DNA of 64,000 nucleotides from CF-118 sp035689345 (GTDB lineage: Bacteria; Chloroflexota; Dormibacteria; Dormibacterales; Dormibacteraceae): NCBI GenBank assembly GCA_035689345.1, contig DASSLR010000012.1:59482-123481 (forward strand), read 5' to 3'. Each line of letters starts with the position of its first letter. Position 1 is the first letter of the stretch. The position numbers were made by a program, and so were the translations under genes. The notes beneath the pieces are model-generated. The model did no database searches. It saw only the letters and a list, made by a program, of their open reading frames with translations, and was not told where the DNA came from. Positions 40,293 through 48,772 of this stretch are shown in pieces.

Positions 40293-41492
40293 CTAGCGGA
40301 CGAAGATCTCCGCTTCGCCGACCGGTCGTGGCACCTCGCGCGCCGGCAGCAGGAACAGCGGCAGAGCAAGCAGGGCCACCGCGGGCAGCGCCCACGCGGC
40401 GGCGCCGTAGCCGTACTGGGCGGCGACGACACCGATCATCGTTCCGCCGAGCGTGCCACCCATGTCGACGGCGCTGTTCCACAGCGCGCTGATCGCACCC
40501 GAATCACTGCTCGTGCCGCGCTCGTTCATGGCCAGGTACGACGCGGTGTGCAGCGCGCCGAAGCCGATGCCATACAGGAGGCCGGCGATGATGACCCAGA
40601 CCGCGGCGCTGGTCAGCGCGAGCATGACCAGGGCGCCGAGCGCGATGGGCAGGGCGCCGAGCAGCAGGGCGCGAGCGGGCACGCGGTCGCCGATGTAGCC
40701 GGCCACCCAGCGGGCCAAGGCGCGCGTGGAACCGGCGGCGAGCAGAAACGTGGCCGCCGAGCCGAGGCCCTGAAGGGGCAACGCCACAGGCGCGTAGGTG
40801 AAGACCCCGCCGAAGGTGCAGCTGACGAGCACGAACCCGGCGAGCACCGCCAACATGCCCGGCCGGCGCAGCGTCGCGAGCATGTTGGCCGGCTGCTGGG
40901 TCGCATGCGACGGGCGCTCCGGGATGCGGATGGCGATGAGGGCTCCCGCGACACCGACCGCGAAAGCGATGACCCCGTCGATGTCTGACCTGCCGTTCGC
41001 GAGCAGGAAGACGCCGGCCGACGGGATGAACACGCCCGGCGCGCTGAGCGCGAAACCGTAGTAGCCGATGGACCTGCCGCGGCGGTGAGCCGGCGTGAGC
41101 TCGGACAGGAGCGTCACCGAAACCACGATCGCCACGCCCATGGCGAGCCCGCGGCCGTACGCGCCCGCGAGCATCGCCCACGTGGGTGGAGCGCGCAGCA
41201 CGAACACCAGGCTCGGCAGCGCGGTGAGGAGCTGGGCGGTGATCAGAAGCCTGCTCGAACGAAATCGGCTGAGCAGCCACGGCGTCGAAAGCTCACCGGT
41301 CACAGCGCCGACGAACAGGGCCGCGGTGGCCGCGCCGGCGATGCCATGCGGGCCCTGGCGCTCCGCCATCACGGGCACAACCGGCAAGAGAATCTGGAAC
41401 GACACGGCGATGCACACGGCGAGCCCCGCCAGCAGCGCTGGGGGGCTCGTGATCGCGGCGCGAGCGGTCGTCGGAAGGGGGCTTGCGATCAA
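40293..41492 (-). CDS. MFS transporter, 12 helices
   Basis: A 399-residue permease starting at TTG 41492 (no better start fits). It has two six-helix halves, a helix 1 segment PPALLAGLAVCIAVSFQI, and loops carrying RRGRSIGYYGFALSAPGVF and YIGDRVPARALL. The sequence resembles the YfcJ/arabinose-efflux-like group of small MFS exporters; the substrate is unknown. It is transcribed toward the SH3 lipoprotein (28 bases away), so the two may be co-transcribed. Confidence 0.85.
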   Translation of the reverse strand: MIASPLPTTARAAITSPPALLAGLAVCIAVSFQILLPVVPVMAERQGPHGIAGAATAALFVGAVTGELSTPWLLSRFRSSRLLITAQLLTALPSLVFVLRAPPTWAMLAGAYGRGLAMGVAIVVSVTLLSELTPAHRRGRSIGYYGFALSAPGVFIPSAGVFLLANGRSDIDGVIAFAVGVAGALIAIRIPERPSHATQQPANMLATLRRPGMLAVLAGFVLVSCTFGGVFTYAPVALPLQGLGSAATFLLAAGSTRALARWVAGYIGDRVPARALLLGALPIALGALVMLALTSAAVWVIIAGLLYGIGFGALHTASYLAMNERGTSSDSGAISALWNSAVDMGGTLGGTMIGVVAAQYGYGAAAWALPAVALLALPLFLLPAREVPRPVGEAEIFVR

Positions 41493-41531
41493 CGAATGAT
41501 ATTGGCCTTGATCGACTAACCTTGCCCGTCG

Positions 41532-42038
41532 GTGGACACCAGGCAGCGCGCGATCAGCTCGCTCGACGACCTGGCCGAGCTCGACCCGGACGAGCTCATG
41601 CAGATGTATCGCTCGGCGCGGACGCCTCACCTCGAGGACCTCGACGGCAGGCTGAGGGGGCGCATGCTCGCCGTGCCGCGCCTGCAGAAACCGAGCGTCA
41701 AGAAATTGCTCGAGCATTACTCGCGCTCGCCGCTGTTTCCCTGGCAGGGCAAGACGTTCGCGCACGAAACCGCGAGTCACGGGCACGGGGTGAATCGCTT
41801 GCTGGGCGAGCGTGTGACCTGGTTTCACTTCGAGACGTCGATCGGTCCGTCGCACGCGGGCGATTTCGACGCGGTCCATCTCGACTACAGCCACGACAAC
41901 AACCCTCCACTCGTGCGGCAGGTGAAGGACGAGGTCAGGGAGCTGGCGCCCGGCCTGTGGCTGGGACTCGCCTATCTGCGCATGCGCGACGGTGACCACC
42001 TGGGGTGCTTCTTTGGCATCGCGAGGCAGCGCGACTAA
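41532..42038 (+). CDS. Conserved-looking protein, unknown function
   Basis: A 168-residue soluble protein from GTG 41532. Acidic N-terminus (SLDDLAELDPDELMQMYRSA), then a compact alpha/beta part with FHFETSIGPSHAGDFDAVHLDY and a C-terminal GLWLGLAYLRMRDG. His and Asp residues in the middle could bind metal, but I recognise no family. Its end overlaps the glyoxalase-like gene by 47 bases in a different frame, suggesting coupling or a later start of the latter. Confidence 0.65.
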   Translation: MDTRQRAISSLDDLAELDPDELMQMYRSARTPHLEDLDGRLRGRMLAVPRLQKPSVKKLLEHYSRSPLFPWQGKTFAHETASHGHGVNRLLGERVTWFHFETSIGPSHAGDFDAVHLDYSHDNNPPLVRQVKDEVRELAPGLWLGLAYLRMRDGDHLGCFFGIARQRD

Positions 42039-42435
42039 GCACTCGCCGTTCCTGCAGCTCGACTATCTCTACACGCCGAGCAGTGACGTGGCAGCAGACG
42101 TGCGCTACTTCACCGAGGTGCTGGGAGGCCGGCTCGACTTCGCCATCGACTCGATGGGCGCGCGCGTCGCCAAGATCGACCTGACCGGCGGACCGCCCTA
42201 CGTGCTGCTGACCGATCACCTGGAGGGCGACCGGCCGATCTTCGTCTACCGGGTGTCGGACCTGGACGCGTCGCTGGCGCGGCTCAAGAAGCACGGCTGG
42301 AAGAAAGGCTCCAATCTCGAGATCCCGATGGGCCCTTGCTGCTCGTTCGTCTCACCGCGCGGCCACCGCATCGCGCTCTACGAGCTGACGCGGCCCGGCG
42401 TGGCCGGCCATTTCGAGGGCAGAAAGGATTTCTGA
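41992..42435 (+). CDS. VOC (glyoxalase/dioxygenase) superfamily protein
   Basis: Up to 147 residues from GTG 41992; the domain itself begins near FLQLDYLYTPSSDVAADVRYF. The pattern VAADVRYFTEVLGGRLDF ... GPPYVLLTDHL ... SFVSPRGHRIALYELTRPG is that of VOC folds, with the final Glu (ALYEL) a metal-ligand candidate. Function within VOC (glyoxalase, dioxygenase, resistance) cannot be told. The true start may be a TTG seven codons downstream. A bidirectional hairpin follows. Confidence 0.8.
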   Translation: MTTWGASLASRGSATKHSPFLQLDYLYTPSSDVAADVRYFTEVLGGRLDFAIDSMGARVAKIDLTGGPPYVLLTDHLEGDRPIFVYRVSDLDASLARLKKHGWKKGSNLEIPMGPCCSFVSPRGHRIALYELTRPGVAGHFEGRKDF

Positions 42436-42448
42436 CCGCCTCACCTAA

Positions 42449-42469
42449 CCTCCCCACTGCGTGGGGAGG
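42449..42469. terminator. Bidirectional hairpin between convergent genes
   Basis: CCTCCCCAC pairs with GTGGGGAGG across a TGC loop. No T-run on either strand; placed between two convergent stops. Confidence 0.55.
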
Positions 42470-42477
42470 GAGGACTT

Positions 42478-42936
42478 CTAGCCCCGCTTGAAGCGGAGCG
42501 CCGTCCAGTTGTCGTCGATCTTCACGAACGCGACAGGCTTGTAGCCCGTCTCGCCGGTGAACTCGCCGAGCACGTCACGCTTGGTCCACCACGGCGTGGC
42601 GGGCAGGTCGGTGGCGCCGCGCGTCTTGCCGCCCTTCGGGTAGCAGACCCACAGCAGCCCATCCGGCTTCACCGCCTTGATGCTGTTCGCGCCCAGGTTG
42701 CGCAGCTCGTCCCCGGTGTTGACGAAGAGCTGGACGACGTCGAACGACTGGTCGGGCTTCGCCTCGACGTGCAGGTCGCCCGGCGCCGGGTCGAGCTGGG
42801 CCAGGTAGGCGGGAGGGGAGTTGACGATGGCCACGCGGTCGCCGGCCTTCATGCGCAGCTTGCGCGCGAGCGGGCTGAGCGCCGCGGTTTTGGCGTCGAT
42901 CGCCTGCAGGCCGGTGTACGACTGCAGGTTCTTCAC
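42478..42936 (-). CDS. DUF3052-like small protein
   Basis: About 152 residues from GTG 42936. The sequence AGDRVAIVNSPPAYLAQL, VQLFVNTGDELRN, LLWVCYPKGGKTRGATDL and VDDNWTALRF-like ending (here KIDDNWTALRFKRG) matches the small DUF3052-type proteins found in many soil bacteria, whose role is unknown. An ATG at 42993 in frame is a possible earlier start; GGAGG lies between the two. Confidence 0.75.
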   Translation of the reverse strand: MKNLQSYTGLQAIDAKTAALSPLARKLRMKAGDRVAIVNSPPAYLAQLDPAPGDLHVEAKPDQSFDVVQLFVNTGDELRNLGANSIKAVKPDGLLWVCYPKGGKTRGATDLPATPWWTKRDVLGEFTGETGYKPVAFVKIDDNWTALRFKRG

Positions 42937-43040
42937 GCCGCGAGTGTAGCCTCCAGCTTGACGAATTCTCCCCTCGTAGTAGTGTTGATCCACGGCCCGG
43001 GAGGGCCGGGCCGGCGTGTTCCCATCAGGAGGATGACGCC

Positions 43041-43685
43041 ATGTTCATCCGCGGCACACGCGTACAGACCCCGCCCGATCAGATAGACGCGGCGATCGCC
43101 AACTTTAAACAGAAGGTGCTGCCCACCGCGCGTTCGACGCCCGGGAACGTCGGCGCCGCGCTGTTGGTGGATAGGAAGACCGGCGCGGGCGTCGGCATCA
43201 CGTACTGGGAGTCGGCGAAGGCGCTGGCGGCCAGCGAGCAGATGGGCATTCAAGCTCGAACCCAGGCCGTCAAGAACGTATCGGGATCCGAGATCGTCAA
43301 CGTCGAGCGGTTCGAGGTCGTGATCATGGACCGCGCCGCGCCGCCCAAGGAAGGCACTTTTAGCCGCGTCAACGGCATCAATGCCGACCCCGACAAGGTG
43401 GACGCGTTGACGGTTTTCATTCGCAACCAGGCGCTGCCGGTGATCAAGGCGCAAAAGGGCTACCGCGCATGCATCATGGCAGTCGACAGGCAGACCGGGC
43501 GGTGCGTGGTCAGCACCGGCTGGGACACCCTCGCCGACCTGCAGGCAAGCGAGCCCAAGGTCACCGCGCTGCGGCAGGAGGCCGGGAAGACGGCCGGCGC
43601 CTCGGGTGCGGTGGAGGTGGAGATCTTCGAAGCAGCTTCGCTCGACCTCGCGCAGGTGCCTTCCGGCACGCCAAGCAACCGCTAG
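43041..43685 (+). CDS. Tandem dimeric alpha/beta-barrel (ABM-like) protein
   Basis: A 214-residue protein made of two similar halves: residues about 1-95 (FIRGTRVQTPPDQIDAAIAN ... VNVERFEVVI) and about 105-205 (SRVNGINADPDKVDALTVF ... VEVEIFEAAS). Each half has the beta-alpha-beta pattern of antibiotic-biosynthesis-monooxygenase-like dimers, so the chain is probably an internal pseudo-dimer. No cofactor motif. The ribosome-binding site AGGAGG is 9 bases before the ATG. A strong hairpin follows. Confidence 0.7.
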   Translation: MFIRGTRVQTPPDQIDAAIANFKQKVLPTARSTPGNVGAALLVDRKTGAGVGITYWESAKALAASEQMGIQARTQAVKNVSGSEIVNVERFEVVIMDRAAPPKEGTFSRVNGINADPDKVDALTVFIRNQALPVIKAQKGYRACIMAVDRQTGRCVVSTGWDTLADLQASEPKVTALRQEAGKTAGASGAVEVEIFEAASLDLAQVPSGTPSNR

Positions 43686-43699
43686 ACGTTTCCTCGTCA

Positions 43700-43729
43700 C
43701 AGGTGGGCGGTGACATCGCCGCCCACCTG
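43700..43729. terminator. Bidirectional hairpin between convergent genes
   Basis: An 11-bp perfect stem (CAGGTGGGCGG with CCGCCCACCTG) and eight-base loop. Both flanking genes end next to it. Only CCAGTTT follows on the plus strand. Confidence 0.65.
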
Positions 43730-43735
43730 CCAGTT

Positions 43736-44557
43736 TCATCCGTCCGGCGGGAGCTCGCGAGTTCGAACGCGCACCTTCATCGAGCTGTTGGCGGAGCCGA
43801 CATAGATCCCTCGCGTCGGCGCCGCGTCGCTGTAGTCGCGACCGACCGCCAGCCGCACATGGTGATCCGCCGTGCGCACGGGATGCGTGGCGTCGTAGCC
43901 GATCCAGCCCTTGCCGGGCACCCAGGCCTCGCCCCATGCGTGCGACGCGGTGGTGGCGCCTTTCTCATCCGCGAAATGGATGTAGCCGCTGACGTACCGC
44001 GCCGGCACGCCCAGCGCCCGAGCCGCCGCGATGAAAAGATGGGCAAAGTCCTGACACACGCCGGCGCGGAGATCCAGCACCTCGTCCACCGTGCTGTACA
44101 CGTTCGTCGCAGTGCGGTTGTACTCGAAGTCCCGGCTGATCGCGAGCGTCAGCCCGTCGAGGGCCGCCTCGACCGACTCGGCCGATGCCGGGTCCTGTAT
44201 GGGGTGCGCACTGGCGAGCGCCCGCACCCCCGCAACGTCCACGACCGGGCTGCGGAATCTCCGGAAGTCATACACGAGCTCCTCGCCGATGTCCGCGTCG
44301 GGCGTGAGTCCTGTTTCGACGGTGGACCGACTGGTGATGCTGAGCCGCGTGTGCGGCTTGACCAGATTGAAGTAGTGCACGTGGTTGCCGTAGCCGTCGA
44401 CGTAGGAGCGCGCCTTGACCCCGGCGCTGATGTCCAGGCCGAAGTGGACGCAACGCTGGCCGGCGCCGTCCATCGGTCGCAGCCTGACCTCCATCACCGA
44501 CTCCGCGATCGGCCCGCTGTACTGGTAGTGGGTGCTGTGGACGATCTCGAGCTTCAC
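43736..44557 (-). CDS. Bacterial transglutaminase-like protease-fold protein
   Basis: A 273-residue cytoplasmic protein. The N-terminal beta domain (LEIVHSTHYQYSGPIAESVMEVRLRP) precedes a transglutaminase core with catalytic Cys in GVCQDFAHLFIAAAR, His in TASHAWGEAWVPGKGWIGYD and the following Asp (DATHP). The family cleaves or forms amide bonds in peptides. Its ATG overlaps the alpha-E gene stop (ATGA), so it is the third gene of the ATP-grasp/alpha-E/transglutaminase operon. Confidence 0.92.
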   Translation of the reverse strand: MKLEIVHSTHYQYSGPIAESVMEVRLRPMDGAGQRCVHFGLDISAGVKARSYVDGYGNHVHYFNLVKPHTRLSITSRSTVETGLTPDADIGEELVYDFRRFRSPVVDVAGVRALASAHPIQDPASAESVEAALDGLTLAISRDFEYNRTATNVYSTVDEVLDLRAGVCQDFAHLFIAAARALGVPARYVSGYIHFADEKGATTASHAWGEAWVPGKGWIGYDATHPVRTADHHVRLAVGRDYSDAAPTRGIYVGSANSSMKVRVRTRELPPDG

Positions 44558-45522
44558 GTCGGGGCCTGCTTCTGCTGCTGTTGTTGTTGTGGCATCGCGC
44601 GCTCCTCGTCACCGGTCACGTTGGTCGGGACCTTGCTGGGGTGGAAGTAGGTCTCTCGCAGGGCGACCTCCAGCTGCCGGAGCAGCCCGCGGGATTCGGC
44701 TTCGAAGTCGCGAGGACCCCTGGAGACCGCTTCCGCGTCTGCGTGCGCGAAGAGCGACCGATACCGGCTGAGCAGGTTGCGTGGACGCGAGCGCCGGCCT
44801 TTGCCGTCGATTCGAATCACGGCTTCGAGAGCAGCCTCCGCAGCAAACCGCGCGGATCTCGGCAGGTCCGAGTCGAGGACCAGGCACTCGATCACGCGGT
44901 CGGGGGTGACGCCGCCCGAATACCGGGCCTGGTACGACTCGAACGCGAAGCAGGACTTGAGCACAGCGGTCCACTCGAGCGTGTCCTCGGGAGAATCAGC
45001 CAGCTCGGCGGCCTTGGCCGTGACGATCGCGGTGACGTTGGCCGCTCGCTCGACGAACTTGCCGAGCCGGACGAAGTCACGCGCCTCGTCGTGGGACATC
45101 GTGTCCTCCAGCATCCCGTCGGCGAGCCGGACGCCCAGCTGGACCTCGACCAGGAGGGGAAAGAGGTCGGGCTCCCACTCGGTGCTCTGGATGCGCCAGT
45201 GCAAAGCGTTCACGTGCTCGTAGAGCTCGCTCGGCAATGACGGTCGCACCGCCTGGGCGGCGAGCCGCGCCGCGGCAACGCTGCCTCGCACCGAGGGACC
45301 GAGCGTGCCCGCGATCACCATCTCGATGGCCTGGTCGCGCCGGCTCGTGTCGCTGCCGGGCCAGCCCGCCAGTTGCATGAACCGCATCCAGAAGTCAGGT
45401 CCCGGCTCGTCGGTTCGGTCGAGCGACAGGGCCACGTGCACGCCGAGGATGCGGGCGAGATGATCGGCGCGCTCGAGGTGCCGCCCAAACAGCGTCAGCG
45501 ATGTGGCCGCGCGGCTAAGCAT
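44554..45522 (-). CDS. Alpha-E domain protein
   Basis: A 322-residue, almost wholly helical protein of the alpha-E (DUF403) family, beginning MLSRAATSLTLFGRHLERADH. The C-terminal Gln-rich tail (QQQQQQKQAP) varies. Its biochemical role is unknown; it is nearly always encoded with circularly permuted ATP-grasp and transglutaminase proteins, as here. Overlaps on both sides (8 bases with the ATP-grasp gene, ATGA with the transglutaminase) show tight coupling. Confidence 0.92.
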   Translation of the reverse strand: MLSRAATSLTLFGRHLERADHLARILGVHVALSLDRTDEPGPDFWMRFMQLAGWPGSDTSRRDQAIEMVIAGTLGPSVRGSVAAARLAAQAVRPSLPSELYEHVNALHWRIQSTEWEPDLFPLLVEVQLGVRLADGMLEDTMSHDEARDFVRLGKFVERAANVTAIVTAKAAELADSPEDTLEWTAVLKSCFAFESYQARYSGGVTPDRVIECLVLDSDLPRSARFAAEAALEAVIRIDGKGRRSRPRNLLSRYRSLFAHADAEAVSRGPRDFEAESRGLLRQLEVALRETYFHPSKVPTNVTGDEERAMPQQQQQQKQAPT

Positions 45523-46990
45523 TGCCGCCGTCCGCTTCGGTCGCTTCAGACAGCACCCACGTGTCCCGGCTCCCGCCGCCCTGCGAGCTGTTCACGACCA
45601 GCGATCCAGGCTTGAGCGCGACCCTGGTCAGGCCGCCCGGGGTCACCAGCACGTCGGGGCCGGTGAGCACGAAGGGACGGAGGTCCTGGTGGCCAGGTCG
45701 CAGCCGGCCGGCGTCGAGCACCGGCTGGATCGAGAGCGGCACGACCGGCTGGGCGATGAAGGCGCGTGGTTGGGCCTCGATCCGTTTCCGGAACTCGCCA
45801 CGCTCCTCGCTCGTGGAGGCGGGACCGATCAGCATCCCGTAGCCACCCGAGGCGTCGACAGTCTTCACCACGAGCGAGTCCAGGTGGTCGAGCACATAAC
45901 TGAGGTCGGTTGCGAGGGCGCACAGGTAGGTCTCGACGTTGGGCAGGATCGGGTCCTCGCTCAGGTAGTAGCGGATGATCCTCGGCACCAGCGCGTACAC
46001 GGCCTTGTCGTCAGCGACGCCGTTGCCCGGGGCGTTGGCGATGGCCACGTTTCCGGCGCGGTATGCGTTCATGAGGCCTGCCACACCGACAAGCGATTCC
46101 TGGCGGCCGAAGATCGGGTCCAGCCACTCGTCATCGATGCGCCGGTAGATGACGTGAACAGGGCGCAGGCCGCGCGTGGTGCGCATGAAGACGTGGTCCT
46201 CGTCCACCACCAGGTCGGTGCCCTCGACCAGCTCGACCCCCATCTGCTTGGCGAGGTACAGGTGCTCGTAGTAGGCGGAGTTGTTGATGCCGGGTGTCAG
46301 GAGCACGACTGTCGGGTCGTCGACCCCAGGGGGAGCCAGCCAGCGCAGGTGGCTCAGCAGCTCGTGGACATATCCCTCGACAGGACGCACGGGGTAGCCG
46401 GCGAACAGATCCGGCAGAACGCGCTTCATGACGTAGCGGTTGGCCAGCACGTACGAAGCCCCCGACGGCGTCCGCAGGTTGTCCTCCAGGACGAAGAACT
46501 CGCCTTTTTCATCACGGACCAGGTCGATGCCGGCGATGTGGCAGTGAATGCCGTGCGGCACCTTTAGCCCTTCGATCTCCCTCATGTAGAGGGAGCTGCT
46601 GAGCACGATCTCAGGCGGAATCGCCCGTTGCTTGAGGATCAGCTTCCGGCTGTAGACGTCCTCCAGGAAGAGGTTGAGGGCGGCCAGGCGCTGCTTCAGG
46701 CCCGCTTCGAGGCGCCGCCAGGTGGCCGCCGAGATCACTCTCGGGATGACGTCGAAGGGGAAGACCTTCTCGGTCCCCTGCTCGTCCGGATAGACCGCGA
46801 AGGTGATTCCGTGGTTCCGGAAGAGCTGGAGCGCGAGGCCGTGCCGGCGCTGCAGCTCCGCCGCCCCGAGGCTGTTGAGCCGGTCGTACAGAAGCCGGTA
46901 GCCTGGCCGTGGCTGCCCGACGGCCGCAAGCATTTCGTCATAGAAGCCGTTGAGCTCATAGCCGTGATCGAGGGAATTCGGCTGGCCCAC
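45515..46990 (-). CDS. Circularly permuted ATP-grasp protein (type 2)
   Basis: A 491-residue enzyme of the CP_ATPgrasp family: SLDHGYELNGFYDEML at the start, PFDVIPRVISAATWRRLEAGLKQR in the N-terminal third, VLEDNLRTPSGASYVLANR with the metal- and ATP-binding acidic residues, and GVADDKAVYALVPRIIRYYL further on. ATP-grasp enzymes ligate a carboxylate to an amine via an acyl-phosphate; this family is predicted to make or extend peptides, but the product is unknown. First gene of its operon, divergent from two more transglutaminases with 36 bases between starts, so one shared regulatory region. Confidence 0.92.
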   Translation of the reverse strand: MGQPNSLDHGYELNGFYDEMLAAVGQPRPGYRLLYDRLNSLGAAELQRRHGLALQLFRNHGITFAVYPDEQGTEKVFPFDVIPRVISAATWRRLEAGLKQRLAALNLFLEDVYSRKLILKQRAIPPEIVLSSSLYMREIEGLKVPHGIHCHIAGIDLVRDEKGEFFVLEDNLRTPSGASYVLANRYVMKRVLPDLFAGYPVRPVEGYVHELLSHLRWLAPPGVDDPTVVLLTPGINNSAYYEHLYLAKQMGVELVEGTDLVVDEDHVFMRTTRGLRPVHVIYRRIDDEWLDPIFGRQESLVGVAGLMNAYRAGNVAIANAPGNGVADDKAVYALVPRIIRYYLSEDPILPNVETYLCALATDLSYVLDHLDSLVVKTVDASGGYGMLIGPASTSEERGEFRKRIEAQPRAFIAQPVVPLSIQPVLDAGRLRPGHQDLRPFVLTGPDVLVTPGGLTRVALKPGSLVVNSSQGGGSRDTWVLSEATEADGGNA

Positions 46991-47026
46991 GGCTATAGTT
47001 TCTGCGCCATTCGCTCTACTGGAGGC

Positions 47027-47839
47027 GTGATCAACCTGCGTGTCGGTTGCGAGTTCAAATATGACGTCGCCGCGCCGACCGTGGCCACGGTCCAGGTGCG
47101 CCCGCGCTCAGACTCGACCCACCAGCTGGTCACGGAGTCGTGGTCGACCCTACCCGCAGTTCCCGTGGACGAGTACGCCGACATCTACGGCAACCCGGTC
47201 AAGCGCCTGGTCATGGCTCCGGGCGACCTGGTCCTGACCTACGACGCGGTGGTCGCTGTCCCCGACGAACCGGACGCCGACGCCACGGCGGCCGGGCAGG
47301 CGCCGGTCGACGAGGTCCCCGGCGACCTTCTGCATTTCACTCTGCCCAGCCGCTACTGCCTTTCCGACGAGCTGATGGGCACCGCGTGGGAGCTGTTCGG
47401 TCCCTCGGAACCGGGCGGCGCCAGGGTCCAGACCATCTGCGACTGGGTGCACGACAACATCCAGTTCCAGTACGGCGCCAGCAACCCGCTGACCACCTCG
47501 GTCGACGTATTCCGGAATCGCAAGGGCGTGTGCCGCGACCTGGCTCATCTTGCGATCACGTTCTGCCGGGCGCTGAACATCCCCGCCCGCTACGTTTTCG
47601 GGTACCTGCCCGACCTGTACGTGCCGGTCAGCCCCGACCCGATGGACTTCGCCGCCTGGATGGAGGTCTGGCTGGGCGATCGGTGGTGGACTTTCGATCC
47701 CCGCAACAACGCCCGCCGCGTGGGTCGGGTCCTCATCGGACGCGGGCGTGACGCGCTCGACGTCGCGATGATCACCACGTTCGGGCCCGCCTCATTCCGC
47801 TCGATGAAGGTTTGGGCGGACGTGGCGGAGGCCGCATGA
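47027..47839 (+). CDS. Transglutaminase-like protein, second type
   Basis: About 270 residues. The catalytic Cys is in GVCRDLAHLAITFCRAL, the His/Asp region in DFAAWMEVWLGDRWWTFDPRNN; the His of the usual HAW motif appears as AAW, so the catalytic His at that position is replaced by Ala. That may mean an inactive or altered enzyme. GTG 47027 sits only one base after GGAGG, which is unusually close, so the precise start is open. The upstream open frame crosses the ATP-grasp gene and is not coding. The gene overlaps the next by ATGA. Confidence 0.85.
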   Translation: MINLRVGCEFKYDVAAPTVATVQVRPRSDSTHQLVTESWSTLPAVPVDEYADIYGNPVKRLVMAPGDLVLTYDAVVAVPDEPDADATAAGQAPVDEVPGDLLHFTLPSRYCLSDELMGTAWELFGPSEPGGARVQTICDWVHDNIQFQYGASNPLTTSVDVFRNRKGVCRDLAHLAITFCRALNIPARYVFGYLPDLYVPVSPDPMDFAAWMEVWLGDRWWTFDPRNNARRVGRVLIGRGRDALDVAMITTFGPASFRSMKVWADVAEAA

Positions 47840-48693
47840 TCGACCCCTCATCGGTCGACTGGTCGCGCGCCCGCACCGCCTCGTACAGGCTGCGCCAGAC
47901 ATTTCGCTACGAGTACGCGGAGCCGATCACCGATCTGAACCATCGCCTCGTCGTGATCCCGCCTGCGCGTTATGGCGATCAGCGCCGCACGTACCACGAC
48001 ATCCTCGTGGAGCTGCGTGAGATCCGGATGCAGGACCGGGAGGACCGGTTCGGCAACGTGGTCGTGGACGTGTTCGCGCCGGAGGTACCTGAAGCCATCG
48101 AGTTCATCGCCGAGGCATCGGTCGAGCGCTCGGCGTCGGAGCCGAACATCCTCGCCGGCGGATGGCCACCACAAGACTGGCTGCTCGATCCCTCGCCGCT
48201 GACGGCGCCGGACGATCGCATCCAGGCAGCGGCGGAGGAACTGGCGGCCGGCGCGGAGTACGGGCTCGAGCTCGCCGACCGCATCAACGACTGGGTCTAC
48301 GGTGCGCTGACCTACAGGCACGACGTGACGGGCGTGCGGACGACGGCCGCCGAGGCGCTGGCGGTCGGGTCGGGTGTGTGCCAGGACTACGCCCACCTGA
48401 TGCTGGCGGTGGCGCGGGCGTGCGGCCTGCCTTCGCGCTACGTGTCCGGCCACATGATCGGCCACGGCGGAACGCACGCCTGGGTCGAGGTCGTCTTGCC
48501 CGCCGCAGGCGGACGCGACGCGATCGCCTGGGCGTTCGACCCGACGCACGCCAGCCGCGTCGGGCTCGGCTACGTGACCATTGCGGTCGGACGCGACTAC
48601 TCCGACGTGGCGCCGACCTCCGGCTATTACCGCAGTGGCGGCAAGGGCAGGCTGACGACCACCAAGCAGGTGGCACTGACCGACATCTCATAA
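47836..48693 (+). CDS. Transglutaminase-like protein, third in the cluster
   Basis: A 285-residue protein with N-terminal beta domain (RLRQTFRYEYAEPITDLNHRL), catalytic Cys in GVCQDYAHLMLAVAR, His in GGTHAWVEVVLP and Asp in FDPTHA: an intact triad. It resembles the minus-strand member at 43736 more than its upstream neighbour. Three transglutaminases in 5 kb imply distinct steps or substrates in one pathway. Confidence 0.92.
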   Translation: MIDPSSVDWSRARTASYRLRQTFRYEYAEPITDLNHRLVVIPPARYGDQRRTYHDILVELREIRMQDREDRFGNVVVDVFAPEVPEAIEFIAEASVERSASEPNILAGGWPPQDWLLDPSPLTAPDDRIQAAAEELAAGAEYGLELADRINDWVYGALTYRHDVTGVRTTAAEALAVGSGVCQDYAHLMLAVARACGLPSRYVSGHMIGHGGTHAWVEVVLPAAGGRDAIAWAFDPTHASRVGLGYVTIAVGRDYSDVAPTSGYYRSGGKGRLTTTKQVALTDIS

Positions 48694-48759
48694 CGCACCT
48701 TTTGTGCGTATCGCGCGCCGGCTCACGCTTCCAGGCGCGCGTTTTGTGCAAAACGCGCG
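48692..48759. terminator. Two hairpins between convergent genes
   Basis: A small stem (ACGCAC with GTGCGT, loop CTTTT, 48693-48709) directly follows the stop, and a longer one (CGCGCGTTTT with AAAACGCGCG, loop GTGC) spans 48736-48759. They probably end both converging transcripts. Confidence 0.55.
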
Positions 48760-48772
48760 TTACGGCTCGACG

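Noticed and set aside
46628..47026. Extension of the second transglutaminase to 403 residues
   Set aside because: The extension is antisense to the N-terminal part of the ATP-grasp gene and lacks the domain's usual start.
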